A DNA stretch of 64,000 bases from Bacteroidota bacterium (GCA_018266575.1 JAFEAE010000023.1:434001-498000); one strand, 5' to 3'; counted from the first letter of the stretch, positions 35,574-44,832 are shown. Translations and numbers: made by a program. The notes: generated from the sequence alone by a model not told the origin.

Positions 35574-35897
35574 TTAGTGTGTGTCTTTGTACAAACGAGA
35601 ATACAATGCTTTTCTCAAAGAGATCCATGCCTGTTTTAAATCAGCTTCAGCCTGTGCTTTATGCCCGCCAAATTCATCCGGTGCTTCATGCAAATGCTTC
35701 ATTGCATCTTCAATGTCGTGCATTGATTTTGCAATATTGGGATGGTTTCTTTCTTCGGCACGCATTAATTGCATTTCATTCGGTGCGGGAGCCCTGTTGC
35801 CAACTATCACATCAAGATCGATAAATACTTTCGGGTTTTGTGCAAACAAAAAAGAGGCAGACACCATAAATACGGACAAGAAAAGAACTTTTTTCAT
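35574..35897 (-). CDS. Small secreted protein of unknown function
   Basis: The 107-residue product has a signal peptide (MKKVLFLSVFMVSASFLFAQ). The mature part is helical and charged (MHDIEDAMKHLHEAPDEFGG, AEADLKQAWISLRKALYS), likely a short periplasmic helical bundle. No family is recognised with certainty. It is monocistronic, with a terminator downstream. Confidence 0.72.
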   Translation of the reverse strand: MKKVLFLSVFMVSASFLFAQNPKVFIDLDVIVGNRAPAPNEMQLMRAEERNHPNIAKSMHDIEDAMKHLHEAPDEFGGHKAQAEADLKQAWISLRKALYSRLYKDTH

Positions 35898-36014
35898 AAA
35901 AAAATTTTAAGTGAAGAAATGGTTTGTAACAAGACCATCTTCACTTATCAAAGTTTAAACCGAACTGAAGATTTGAAAATGCTTATTTATAAAAATAAAT
36001 GCGTAACATCCGGT

Positions 36015-36713
36015 TTACAATTGCCACGCGATATATTGCGTCAGCAAACCTATAAAAAGCCCGGAGTAAATTTCAAACGGAGAATGATCGGATACTATAA
36101 ACCGTGAAGTGCAAACAATTCCTGCAGTTAACAATGCCAATGAAAGATATAAGCCCGATGCATAATTATCCACAAAAGAAAATAAAATAAAAAACATCAT
36201 CATGCCACCAACAGCAACAGCATGCATGCTGATCTTAAAATAAATATTACAGAACCACGCACCGCAAACAGCTAAAAAGCTTCCAAATAAAAAATTAACA
36301 GCAACCGGCGGGCTATCCGGTAAGTTCCTGAACACATTCCATACCCACCAATAAAAGATCATTGCAAGCACATATGGAATGATCCGCTCTCTTGTGGTTT
36401 TGAGATAGATCGATGTTAAAACCAGTTTCAACCGCCACATTAAAAAAATAGAAAACGCAGGAAAGAATGCGGTGATAATAAACACGCTAAGAAAACGGAA
36501 CCCTTTCAATCGTTGGTCAAACCCGGCAAAAACATACGGATGAACAAATATCAAAAAAGCCATCACATAGCTGGCGATAAAAAGGGGATGAAATATCCAT
36601 GAAAAAAAATGCGCTAAAAAACGAACTACGAAAGGGTAGCTTATGTTCCCGGAAGGCTGTTTCGTATAACTCACTGCTTTTAATTGGGCAGACTCAGGCT
36701 GGTCATTGCTCAT
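36015..36713 (-). CDS. Multi-pass membrane protein, PAP2-like
   Basis: Started at the ATG at 36713 (MSNDQPESA), the 232-residue protein has about six hydrophobic segments. The C-terminal part (KISMHAVAVGGMMMFF ... SRFIVSDHSPFEIYSGLFIG) resembles the PAP2 phosphatase superfamily, with histidines in SMHA and SDHSP. Full PAP2 motifs are incomplete, so phosphatase activity is uncertain. It starts 10 bp after the rpoN stop and is probably cotranscribed with rpoN. Confidence 0.7.
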   Translation of the reverse strand: MSNDQPESAQLKAVSYTKQPSGNISYPFVVRFLAHFFSWIFHPLFIASYVMAFLIFVHPYVFAGFDQRLKGFRFLSVFIITAFFPAFSIFLMWRLKLVLTSIYLKTTRERIIPYVLAMIFYWWVWNVFRNLPDSPPVAVNFLFGSFLAVCGAWFCNIYFKISMHAVAVGGMMMFFILFSFVDNYASGLYLSLALLTAGIVCTSRFIVSDHSPFEIYSGLFIGLLTQYIAWQL

Positions 36714-36723
36714 TGGAAAGTAT

Positions 36724-38217
36724 TTACAGTTCTTTACGCAGGCGTGCAACAGGAATATTTAATTGTTCCCTGTATTTCGCTACAGTTCTTCGTGCAATAT
36801 TATATCCTTTTTCCTGTAATAATTCAGTCAGGCGTTCATCGCTCAGCGGTTTCTTTTTGCTTTCACCTTCAATCAGGTCGCTTAATATTTTTTTCACTTC
36901 GCGAGTAGAAACTTCTTCGCCGCTTTCCGTACTCAATGATTCGCTGAAGAAAAATTTCAAACGATAGGTGCCAAATTCCGTTTGTACAAATTTGCTGTTT
37001 GCCACACGGCTTACGGTGGAAATATCAAGCCCTGTCCGTTCTGCAATATCTTTTAATATCATCGGGCGCAACGTTGTTTCATCACCAGTATGAAAAAAAT
37101 CGTTTTGATAATCCATAATGGTGTGCATCGTGTTGAACAATGTTTGCTGCCGTTGTTTGATGGCATCAATAAACCATTTTGCTGCGTCAATTTTTTGTTT
37201 GATGAAGAGCACCGCTTCTTTTTGCCGCTTATCTTTTTTCGAACCGCGTTCATATTCTTTCAACATATCCTTGTAACCTTCGCTGATGCGCAGGTCGGGT
37301 GCGTTCTTTGAATTGAGAGTGAGCTCCAATTTTCCTGCATTATTGAAAATAAAAAAATCAGGGACAACATAAGTCTCCGATTTATTTTCGTCAGCAACAG
37401 TTCCACCAGGTTTCGGGTTCAGGCGGATGATCTGGTTGATCACGTCTTTCAGTTGTTCATCATTCAAACTTAATCCGCGCTGTATTTTATCGTAGTGCTT
37501 TTTGGTGAATTCATCAAAGTATTTGCTTAATACATCTATCGCCATTTCTACTGCTTTGCCTTCGCTTTTGCGGCGCTGCAACTGCAGCAGTAAACATTCC
37601 TGCAAATCCCTGGCAGCAACACCCGGAGGATCGAACTGCTGGATCTTTTTGATCATCTCTTCCACTTCCTTTTCGTTTGTATCTATATTCTGCCTGAATG
37701 CAAGGTCATCAACAATGGAAGCTGTTTCGCGGCGCAGGTAACCATCATCATCAATACTTCCTACCACCTGTTCTGCAATGCGCCTGGTGCGGTCGTCGAG
37801 CACCATCATTCCCAACTGATCGAGCAGCATTTCATGAAACGATGTTTCTATTCTATAAGGCATCGTTTTTTGTTCATCAGAATCTGCACCGTAATTCTCA
37901 TCCCGCAATTTGTAATCGGCTACATCGTCGTCATATTCATTTACATAATCGCTGATATCGATATTATCATATTCATCTTCGCTTCCTTCAGATTCAAATT
38001 CATCACTGTCGTTGCTTTCAAATTCGTCTTTGAGTTCATCAGATGTACTGTCGTTGCGGTCGTCTTCCGTTACTTCAAGTGCGGGGTTTTCTTCAAGCTC
38101 TTCTTTTATGCGTTCTTCCAGATTGGCAGTAGGCACCTGCAGCAGCTTCATTAGCTGAATTTGCTGAGGTGATAACTTTTGTAATAACTTTTGTTGTAAC
38201 GATTGACTTAATGCCAT
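36724..38217 (-). CDS. rpoN: RNA polymerase sigma-54 factor
   Basis: The 497-residue protein has the glutamine/leucine-rich region I (MALSQSLQQKLLQKLSPQQI). A very acidic region II follows (residues about 55-115, rich in D and E), then the core-binding region and a helix-turn-helix (ERTGLDISTVSRVANSKFVQ). The RpoN box ARRTVAKYRE is at about 475-484. It directs RNA polymerase to -24/-12 promoters with the help of AAA+ activators; none is encoded in this window. Confidence 0.97.
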   Translation of the reverse strand: MALSQSLQQKLLQKLSPQQIQLMKLLQVPTANLEERIKEELEENPALEVTEDDRNDSTSDELKDEFESNDSDEFESEGSEDEYDNIDISDYVNEYDDDVADYKLRDENYGADSDEQKTMPYRIETSFHEMLLDQLGMMVLDDRTRRIAEQVVGSIDDDGYLRRETASIVDDLAFRQNIDTNEKEVEEMIKKIQQFDPPGVAARDLQECLLLQLQRRKSEGKAVEMAIDVLSKYFDEFTKKHYDKIQRGLSLNDEQLKDVINQIIRLNPKPGGTVADENKSETYVVPDFFIFNNAGKLELTLNSKNAPDLRISEGYKDMLKEYERGSKKDKRQKEAVLFIKQKIDAAKWFIDAIKQRQQTLFNTMHTIMDYQNDFFHTGDETTLRPMILKDIAERTGLDISTVSRVANSKFVQTEFGTYRLKFFFSESLSTESGEEVSTREVKKILSDLIEGESKKKPLSDERLTELLQEKGYNIARRTVAKYREQLNIPVARLRKEL

Positions 38218-38318
38218 TTCAGGGGTTTTATCAGTCGCATTTTTTCAAAAAAATTTTGAAAATCCGCGCTAACCACAAAAATCAAGCCGTAAATTTACAG
38301 AAAAAGAACAGATACCAA

Positions 38319-38672
38319 GTGCAACGAAAAATAACTTTAATTGTTGTCTTGATTATGAGCATTTTCCGGATAAATGCATCTGCACAAAAAAGTAGCTTTT
38401 TTGTGATAAAAAAACCTGTTTTCACCACTTCTTTATTTGACTTTACTTCTGTGCACAGCAGTTTTACTTTACCTGCAAAAACAGAAAAGCCAACCCTGCC
38501 GGCCCAAAAAAAAAGTATCACTCCATCACAAATTATTTCTGGCAGTTTTTATGCAGAGCATCTCGGTTTTTTTTGCAAGAAAGAATTGCAGGTAGAAAAA
38601 TCAACACACATACCATTACGCTTCAGACTCGGTTCATTAGAGTATTGTAATAAGCTTGAAGGGAAAAAGTGA
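38319..38672 (+). CDS. Small secreted protein of unknown function, GTG start
   Basis: The GTG at 38319 begins a convincing signal peptide (VQRKITLIVVLIMSIFRINA, SAQ cleavage), giving 117 residues. The longer frame from 38169 would overlap the start of rpoN and has no coding character there. The mature protein is basic and ends with GFFCKKELQVEKS, LRFRLGSLEYCNKLEGKK. I recall this C-terminal pattern from other short Chitinophagaceae proteins, but no function. An ATG start at 38354 is also possible. Confidence 0.65.
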   Translation: MQRKITLIVVLIMSIFRINASAQKSSFFVIKKPVFTTSLFDFTSVHSSFTLPAKTEKPTLPAQKKSITPSQIISGSFYAEHLGFFCKKELQVEKSTHIPLRFRLGSLEYCNKLEGKK

Positions 38673-38739
38673 ACACAAATTAAATACGAATTAGAGCGAA
38701 TTATAGGAAATCTACAAACTAAATTAACTCATGTTATAG

Positions 38740-40248
38740 CTATTGCGTAAGACTAAATAAAAACACTGGCTTGCTTTCTATGTTCAACCGGTTCAAAGCT
38801 GTGACGTAATAAGCGAAGCCTTTTTTGTATTGCCACGCAGTTGTCCGGATCATACATTTTGTTTCTTTCTGATAAGGAACAATTTGAAAAATTGCTGTTG
38901 AGTCCGGTTGAAAATTTTCTTTTGTTGTGCGATAGATAACAAAGCCGCGCAATTCGTCATTCGCATTTTTTTCCCCTAAGAAAACAGTCATCACAGAATC
39001 CTGCTTATTGAATTTTGAATGTGTGAATGGTTCTGCAGGCGCCGAGGTATCTAACCAATTCATCGGTGGCACAATTGCCGGTACTTTGAAATAATTATTC
39101 TGCAGGCTATCATTCCATCCATATGGGTTTTTTTCGAATGATTTGCTGCTGAAAAAAATCATGCCTTGTACATTCGGGGTTTTGCGGATAGCATCAATTT
39201 GCCTGGGCAATAATGTTTTGTCCCTCCATGCGGCATTGCTTCCTGCACGATAAATCCCCAGCCCGATATAACATTGCCTTCCATAACTATGTTTTGCCCA
39301 CCAATCCAGCAATACTTCATACGGAACAACCTTATGGCCGAACTCCCAATATAATTGCGGCGCTACATAATCTATCCATCCATTCTTCAACCATAATACA
39401 ATGTCCGCATAGAGATCGTCATAATTTGTTTGCCCTGCATGTGTATCGCTTCCATCCATGTCTTTATCCTTGTTGCGCCAAACACCAAACGGGCTGATGC
39501 CAAACTTGCAATAGCTTTTTTCTTCTTTGATCACTTTTCCAAGGAGCACGATTATAGAATCTACATTGCTTCTTCTCCATTCGTCCTTTGTCATTCCATT
39601 ACCATACTTTTTATAGGATGCGTCATCCGGAAATTCTTTTCCCGGAATACGGTAGGGATAAAAATAATCATCGAAATGAATGGCATCGATATCATAACGG
39701 TGAACAATATCCCGTATCACCGTAGCAACATACTGCTGCACTTCTTTGTTTCCCGGGTCAAAATATTTTGTATCACCGTAATTCAAAAACCAGTTTGGGT
39801 GAAGCCTTGTAACATGAGTAGAAGCAATGGAAGATTCACCAATTTTGAATACTGCACGGTATGGGTTGCACCATGCATGGAATTCCATTCCACGTTTGTG
39901 CGTTTCTTCGATCATGAATTGCAGTGGGTCATAATACGGTGATGGTGGCTGGCCTTGCCTTCCGGTAAGCCATTCACTCCAGGGTTCATATTGAGAAGGA
40001 TAAAAAGCATCTGTTGCCGGCCTTACCTGAACAATCACCGCATTCATTCCGTTTCGCTGGTGCATGTCCAGAATGTGTATAAATTCTGCCCGCTGGCTGT
40101 CGCTGTTGTAATTACCTTTTGAAGGCCAGTCGATATTATCAACCGTTGCGACCCATGCTGCACGAAACTCATATTTCTGTTGGGAAAACGAAGTAGATAA
40201 AAACAATAAAACCGGGCAAAATGCAATTACAATTTTTTTCATCCTCAT
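38740..40248 (-). CDS. Secreted GHL10-type glycoside hydrolase (family 10-like)
   Basis: The 502-residue protein has a signal peptide (MKKIVIAFCPVLLFLSTSFSQQ). The GHL10/DUF187 TIM barrel spans about residues 25-330: FRAAWVATVDNIDWPSKG, NAVIVQVRPATDAFYPSQYE, FHAWCNPYRA, DIDAIHFDDYFYPY, FGISPFGVWRN and YVAPQLYWEFG. The C-terminal 100 residues look like a fibronectin/beta-sandwich domain. YngK-like proteins of this family are proposed glycosidases acting on peptidoglycan or polysaccharides. Start codons at 40248 and 40242 are both possible. Confidence 0.9.
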   Translation of the reverse strand: MRMKKIVIAFCPVLLFLSTSFSQQKYEFRAAWVATVDNIDWPSKGNYNSDSQRAEFIHILDMHQRNGMNAVIVQVRPATDAFYPSQYEPWSEWLTGRQGQPPSPYYDPLQFMIEETHKRGMEFHAWCNPYRAVFKIGESSIASTHVTRLHPNWFLNYGDTKYFDPGNKEVQQYVATVIRDIVHRYDIDAIHFDDYFYPYRIPGKEFPDDASYKKYGNGMTKDEWRRSNVDSIIVLLGKVIKEEKSYCKFGISPFGVWRNKDKDMDGSDTHAGQTNYDDLYADIVLWLKNGWIDYVAPQLYWEFGHKVVPYEVLLDWWAKHSYGRQCYIGLGIYRAGSNAAWRDKTLLPRQIDAIRKTPNVQGMIFFSSKSFEKNPYGWNDSLQNNYFKVPAIVPPMNWLDTSAPAEPFTHSKFNKQDSVMTVFLGEKNANDELRGFVIYRTTKENFQPDSTAIFQIVPYQKETKCMIRTTAWQYKKGFAYYVTALNRLNIESKPVFLFSLTQ

Positions 40249-40322
40249 AAATTCACAAAAGCGAAAGTAAAATAACTGCAGTAAATGAAAGCGTTAAAAT
40301 TAAGTTTAGTAGTAAGCAGCCT

Positions 40323-40775
40323 TTATTGTGAATTGCGCAATTTGTCGAGCAATTCATTTAGTTTTTTTGCATCAGCCTCGCTCAGGCTTTTCATTACACC
40401 ATCCATTACATCATTTTTTTTGTCAAGTTCTTCCAGCAAACTTTTTCCCTTATCTGTAATTACAACATCCACTAACCGCCGGTCGCTCTTGCAGGTATTT
40501 TTTTTAACGAGCCCTTTTTTTATTAACCGGTCCACAATGCGGCTGGTATCGCTCATTTTATCGAGCATGCGCTGGCGGATCTGCAATGTGGAAAGCGGTT
40601 CGCCTGCACCCCTTAAAATGCGGAGTATATTGAATTGTTGCGATGTAATGTCGTACGGATCAAACAACATCTTCATCTGCTCATTCACCCAGTTATAGGT
40701 GTATATAAGGTTGATTCCGGACTTCTGGTATTCGTTTCGGAACTTCGGTTGGTTAATATCTTTTTCAAGCGTCAT
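40323..40775 (-). CDS. MarR-family transcriptional regulator
   Basis: The 150-residue protein has a winged helix typical of MarR: TSQQFNILRILRGAGEPLS, IRQRMLDKMSDTSRIVDRL and the wing KNTCKSDRRLVDVVITDKG. A helical N- and C-terminus would form the dimer interface. The ligand and target are unknown. The DinB gene upstream on the same strand is 33 bp away. Confidence 0.92.
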   Translation of the reverse strand: MTLEKDINQPKFRNEYQKSGINLIYTYNWVNEQMKMLFDPYDITSQQFNILRILRGAGEPLSTLQIRQRMLDKMSDTSRIVDRLIKKGLVKKNTCKSDRRLVDVVITDKGKSLLEELDKKNDVMDGVMKSLSEADAKKLNELLDKLRNSQ

Positions 40776-40808
40776 ACATCACAAAAATTAAACTCTAAAA
40801 TAATCAAA

Positions 40809-41291
40809 TTATCTTTTTGTTTTGGCGGGAGGATTGCAAACCAATTGCAAAATTACCCATAAATGGTGTGCTTCATGGAGCAGGAAAAACTGCAGCCATT
40901 GTCCCATATCAAGGTTTCCATATTTCGGATGCTGAGCACTTTTTGAAAGATCATTCTCGTTAAGAGATGAAAAAAAACGAATGATAATTTTCCGGTCGGC
41001 ATCACTAATTTGTAACAATTCTGCAAGTGGCTTTTTCAAATAATCATAAAACAGTGGATCGTTTTCGGCAACATATCTTTCAAAAACCGGACTATTGCCT
41101 TCGTTTATTTTATTGATGCGTGTAATAAAAGTGGGTTGATATGCCGTTAAATGTGCGATATTTTCAAACGCACTCCATTTTCCCGGATTGATTTGATGTT
41201 TCATTGCATCTTCGTTCAACCCGGCAACCAGTTCTGAAATCGTTTGGTGTTGATATTGTAATCGCGAGAGAATAGAATTGGATAAAGGCAT
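40809..41291 (-). CDS. DinB-family protein
   Basis: This 160-residue helical-bundle protein carries the DinB/DUF664 metal-site pattern: a histidine in AFENIAHLTAY and the pair in LHEAHHLWVILQL. Related proteins are metal-dependent thiol transferases or have no known activity. It is probably in the same operon as the MarR gene. Confidence 0.88.
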   Translation of the reverse strand: MPLSNSILSRLQYQHQTISELVAGLNEDAMKHQINPGKWSAFENIAHLTAYQPTFITRINKINEGNSPVFERYVAENDPLFYDYLKKPLAELLQISDADRKIIIRFFSSLNENDLSKSAQHPKYGNLDMGQWLQFFLLHEAHHLWVILQLVCNPPAKTKR

Positions 41292-41360
41292 AAATCAGTT
41301 TTCGGTTAGCAATTATCTGTCGGCAGTATTATCACATTTTCAAATCTTCAAATTATCAAA

Positions 41361-42392
41361 TTATTCTTCCCACACTTTCGTTCCTTCACTGCAATTCGCA
41401 CAGATATCAATGTTCTTGCGGCTTTGTAAAATGCTTCGGCGAAAGTTCACATATTTTTCATTATGCCAGATTTCTTTGAAAGGTTTTCCCTTCAGGTCAC
41501 CGAGCTGATGTTGTGCATCTTTATCAAAACAGCAGGGAACAACCAATCCGTCCCAGGTAATAACTGTTGCATGCCACAAACGCCAGCAATGATTGTTCAA
41601 TGCATTTTTAAATTCAAATTTTCCGTCGGCATTTTTTTCGTAGCGGCTGAATTTTTTATTGGCAGGAATTAAATTGTTTGGGTCATTTTCGTAATCATAC
41701 ACCTGCGCTGTTTTAAAACGCACTTCATCAACACCAACTTCTTTTGCCAATCGTTTTATATCTTCAATCTGGTGCTCATTTGGTTTCACCACCAAAAACT
41801 GGAAGAACACAAATGGCGTTTTGCTTTTCAATTCTTTTTTCCATTTCACAATATTGCGTGCGCCTTCAAGCACTTTTTCCAACTTGCCGCCAACACGGTA
41901 TTGTTCATACACATCCTGTGTTGTGCCGTCAATGGAAATGATCAATCTGTCCAATCCGCTCTCAATTGTTTTTTTTGCATTCGCATCATTCAGGTAATGT
42001 GCGTTTGTTGAGGTAGCTGTATAAATTCCTTTCTGCGAAGCATATTTCACCATTTCCAAAAATGAAGGGTTTAGATATGGCTCACCCTGGAAATAAAAAA
42101 TCAAATACAACAAATCTTTTGATAACTGGTCGATCGTATCCAGGAAAAAATCTTTCTGCAACATTCCTGTGGGCCGTGTAAACGCACGCAACCCACTCGG
42201 GCATTCCGGGCAGCGAAGATTGCACGATGTTGTTGGCTCAAAGGAAATAGAAACCGGGTAACCCCATTGCACCGCTTTTTTTGTCCATTTGCTCAGGTAA
42301 TAACTGCCCAATACTTTTCCTCCATTCCACACACGGCGCGGAGTAAGTTTTGAAAACAAATTCACGGTATCGTTCCAATTGATCTGAGGCAT
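41361..42392 (-). CDS. Radical SAM protein with SPASM domain
   Basis: The 343-residue protein has the radical SAM cluster motif CNLRCPEC (C57, C61, C64). The SAM-binding barrel includes YLIFYFQGEPYLNP and LIISIDGTTQDVYEQYR. A C-terminal SPASM domain has cysteines in NHCWRLWHATVITWDGLVVPCCFD (split here as CWRL and PCCF) and in ICANCSEG. Members modify peptides or act as anaerobic sulfatase-maturase-like enzymes. No obvious peptide substrate is next to it, so the reaction is unknown. Confidence 0.93.
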   Translation of the reverse strand: MPQINWNDTVNLFSKLTPRRVWNGGKVLGSYYLSKWTKKAVQWGYPVSISFEPTTSCNLRCPECPSGLRAFTRPTGMLQKDFFLDTIDQLSKDLLYLIFYFQGEPYLNPSFLEMVKYASQKGIYTATSTNAHYLNDANAKKTIESGLDRLIISIDGTTQDVYEQYRVGGKLEKVLEGARNIVKWKKELKSKTPFVFFQFLVVKPNEHQIEDIKRLAKEVGVDEVRFKTAQVYDYENDPNNLIPANKKFSRYEKNADGKFEFKNALNNHCWRLWHATVITWDGLVVPCCFDKDAQHQLGDLKGKPFKEIWHNEKYVNFRRSILQSRKNIDICANCSEGTKVWEE

Positions 42393-42482
42393 AAAACATG
42401 TAAAATTACTCGCCGGAATTTAAAACAGTTGATTTTATTTTTTGTTCCCGGCGTCATTGCTACTATTAAGCATTCTTACCTT

Positions 42483-42505
42483 CGATTCTTCCACTGGAAG
42501 AATCG
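42483..42505. promoter_or_regulatory. Perfect 10-bp inverted repeat in a divergent intergenic region
   Basis: CGATTCTTCC and GGAAGAATCG are separated by 3 bp. The repeat lies between the divergent radical SAM gene (starts 42392) and the DUF1080 gene (starts 42638). Neither side has a T-run, so it looks more like an operator or an RNA hairpin than a terminator. Confidence 0.5.
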
Positions 42506-42637
42506 CACTATTATACAATTGAATTTCTATTCAGCGCTTTATTACCGGCTATTTTACAATGGTTTTAAAGTTTACCTTGCAAAGCGTTGAAGCATCATCA
42601 TCACCAGATCATTTCATCCATCATCAAACTGTACAAA

Positions 42638-43360
42638 ATGAATAAACGCTTGATTAATTTTTCAGGAATAATCCTGATCGCCATTTTGCTTTCTTGTTGC
42701 AACAACATAGAAGACCACAATAACCAACTAACGGAAAAAGAAAAAAGCGAAGGATGGCAATTACTGTTTGATGGCGAAACCACCAACGGATGGCATGTAT
42801 ACAACAATGGGAAAATCGATTCGATATGGGTGGCAAAGAATGGAGAATTGTATTGCGACACGAATTTTAAATTAGTACATGTGGATATTATTTCTGACAA
42901 AGAGTTTGAAAATTTCGATCTGTATTTTGAATGGAAGATATCTGCAGGTGGAAACAGTGGCGTGTTTATTAATGTACAGGAAAGAAAAGATTTGCCAGCG
43001 GCATGGGCTACCGGTCCTGAATACCAGTTGCTCGATGTTTCAAATCCTGATTATAAAGAACCGAATAAACGTTCTGGTTGTTTATTTGGTTTTGCGGCTC
43101 CGATAAATGCCGTTGATCCAAAACCTACAGGGCAATGGAACCAATCGAGGATCAAACAACAGAATGGGAAGGTTGAATTTTATTTAAACGGAACATTAAC
43201 TACGCAGCAGGATTTTACATCGGCAACATGGCCCGACATGGTCAGCAAAACCAATTTCATTCATTTCCCCGAATTCGGGAAATATACAAAAGGCCATATT
43301 GGTTTGCAGTACTGGTTAAAAGGGATTTTTTTCAGGAATATTAAAATAAAACAGTTGTAA
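42638..43360 (+). CDS. DUF1080 (3-keto-disaccharide hydrolase) lipoprotein
   Basis: Started at the ATG at 42638, the 240-residue product has a lipoprotein signal (LLSCCNN). A concanavalin A-like DUF1080 fold follows: GWQLLFDGETTNGWHVYNN, FDLYFEWKISAGGNSGVF, PEYQLLDVSNPDY, WNQSRIKQQNGKVEFYLNG and GHIGLQYW. The family is annotated as 3-keto-disaccharide hydrolase; surface glycan processing is the usual context in Bacteroidota. Confidence 0.92.
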   Translation: MNKRLINFSGIILIAILLSCCNNIEDHNNQLTEKEKSEGWQLLFDGETTNGWHVYNNGKIDSIWVAKNGELYCDTNFKLVHVDIISDKEFENFDLYFEWKISAGGNSGVFINVQERKDLPAAWATGPEYQLLDVSNPDYKEPNKRSGCLFGFAAPINAVDPKPTGQWNQSRIKQQNGKVEFYLNGTLTTQQDFTSATWPDMVSKTNFIHFPEFGKYTKGHIGLQYWLKGIFFRNIKIKQL

Positions 43361-43456
43361 AATATATTCGGCTATATGTCATCGTTAGTTAGTTTCAATC
43401 ATTATTAATTCAATTGTTTCAAAACCAATACATTTGTTATTAACCAAAACGATTGT

Positions 43457-44578
43457 ATGAAAAATGAAGCCCTCACTACCAAACCGCACTATGCCATTCT
43501 CGACGGGCTTCGTGGTGTTGCTTCTGTTCTGGTAATTGCATTCCATATTTTTGAAGCGCATTCTACCAGCCATCTCGATCAGATCATAAACCACGGGTAT
43601 CTCGCTGTAGATTTTTTCTTCGTGCTTTCCGGTTTTGTGATCGGTTATGCGTATGACGACCGCTGGAATAAATTCACTATAAAAGATTTTTTTAAGATCC
43701 GCCTTATCCGGTTACAGCCATTGGTTGTGCTCGGAATGATCATTGGTGCCATCTGTTTTTATTTCCAGGATTCTGCCATGTGGCCTGCAATTCATACAGT
43801 GCCTGTCTGGAAAATGTTGCTGATCATGTTGATTGGTACAACACTGATACCTGTTCCCATTTCAATGGACATCCGCGGCTGGCAGGAAATGCATCCGCTT
43901 AACGGCCCGGGCTGGTCGCTTTTTTTCGAGTACATCGCAAATATTTTATATGCTGTAGTCGTAAGAAAATTTTCAAAAATTTTATTGGGGATATTAGTTT
44001 TTCTTTCAGCATGTGTATTGATCCATTTGGCAGTAACAAGCCCTGCAGGGGATATCATTGGCGGATGGTCGCTGAATGCAGAACAATTACGCATTGGAGC
44101 CACACGTGTGATATACCCTTTTTTTGCAGGTTTGCTGCTTTCGCGTTTGGTAAAATTGTCCCACATCAGCAACGCTTTTTTATGGAGCAGCATTTTACTG
44201 TTGATCGTATTTTGTATGCCAAGGATCGGGGGCAGTGGACATTTGTGGATGAACGGGCTTTATGATTCGCTTACAGTGATCATCATTTTCCCGCTTGTTG
44301 TTTTTATTGGTGCATGCGGAACAATCAACAGAAAAAAAGAAGCAGCCCTATGCAAATTCCTGGGAGATATTTCTTACCCGCTTTATATCACACATTACCC
44401 GGTCATTTACATGTACACCGCATGGGTGAGCGATCACAAACCAACATTTATGCAGGCATTGCCAATTGCATTATTAACCTTTATTTCCAGCATGCTTATG
44501 GCCTATGCAAGCCTGAAATGGTATGATGAACCTGTACGAAACTGGCTTCGCAAAAAGGTATTGAAAAAAAATGTGTGA
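43457..44578 (+). CDS. Acyltransferase family 3 (OatA/NodX-like) membrane protein
   Basis: The 373-residue protein has about ten transmembrane segments. The acyltransferase-3 signature is at the N-terminus (AILDGLRGVASVLVIAFHIF, AVDFFFVLSGFVIGYAY). These enzymes move acetyl or other acyl groups onto exported sugars, lipids or antibiotics. The catalytic histidine is probably the one in VIAFH. The substrate is unknown. Confidence 0.92.
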   Translation: MKNEALTTKPHYAILDGLRGVASVLVIAFHIFEAHSTSHLDQIINHGYLAVDFFFVLSGFVIGYAYDDRWNKFTIKDFFKIRLIRLQPLVVLGMIIGAICFYFQDSAMWPAIHTVPVWKMLLIMLIGTTLIPVPISMDIRGWQEMHPLNGPGWSLFFEYIANILYAVVVRKFSKILLGILVFLSACVLIHLAVTSPAGDIIGGWSLNAEQLRIGATRVIYPFFAGLLLSRLVKLSHISNAFLWSSILLLIVFCMPRIGGSGHLWMNGLYDSLTVIIIFPLVVFIGACGTINRKKEAALCKFLGDISYPLYITHYPVIYMYTAWVSDHKPTFMQALPIALLTFISSMLMAYASLKWYDEPVRNWLRKKVLKKNV

Positions 44579-44691
44579 ATTATTTTCCCCGGCAACGAAA
44601 GATCATATAACAAACCCTGCTTTTAGCAAGTATATTTTCTTTTAAATAATAGCAAGAGAAAAAAATACCCAAAAAGTAGTAGCATTTGATG

Positions 44692-44722
44692 TTGCTAATA
44701 TGCAATCCGAAATTTATATTTG
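44692..44722 (+). promoter_or_regulatory. Bacteroidota-type promoter of an orphan transcript
   Basis: TTG at 44692-44694 and TATATTTG at 44715-44722 (TAnnTTTG) are 20 bp apart. They precede a stretch with no long ORF that ends in a strong terminator at 44832. Confidence 0.5.
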
Positions 44723-44726
44723 CAAC

Positions 44727-44832
44727 GGAATAAATAAAAGAGTGATGCATGATCATCACGATTTTTTAAAATAGCTACTAATCAGAGCCTTAACCAAAAG
44801 TCCCGGTGTTTCTACATCGGGGCTTTCTTTTT
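44727..44832 (+). ncRNA. Candidate small RNA or orphan leader with nine-codon ORF
   Basis: Between the promoter and the terminator about 105 nt would be transcribed. They contain only a nine-codon frame at 44745-44774 (MHDHHDFLK, three histidines), which lies over a GTGATG/CATCAC hairpin. A histidine-rich mini-ORF followed by a terminator recalls amino acid attenuators, yet no biosynthetic gene lies downstream; the next gene is on the opposite strand 340 bp away. It could be a small RNA, a relic leader, or chance. Confidence 0.4.
44797..44832 (+). terminator. Strong terminator of the orphan transcript
   Basis: A 12-bp stem (AAAGTCCCGGTG with CATCGGGGCTTT, two G-T pairs) with a 6-nt loop is followed by CTTTTT. 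Confidence 0.8.

Noticed and set aside
38169..38318. Upstream extension of the small secreted protein
   Set aside because: It runs over the rpoN start and would bury the signal peptide.
41325..41362. AT-rich repeat TTCAAATC-like upstream of the radical SAM stop
   Set aside because: The period is 8 bp, not 7, and it is simple AT-rich sequence; it was not counted with the heptamer family.
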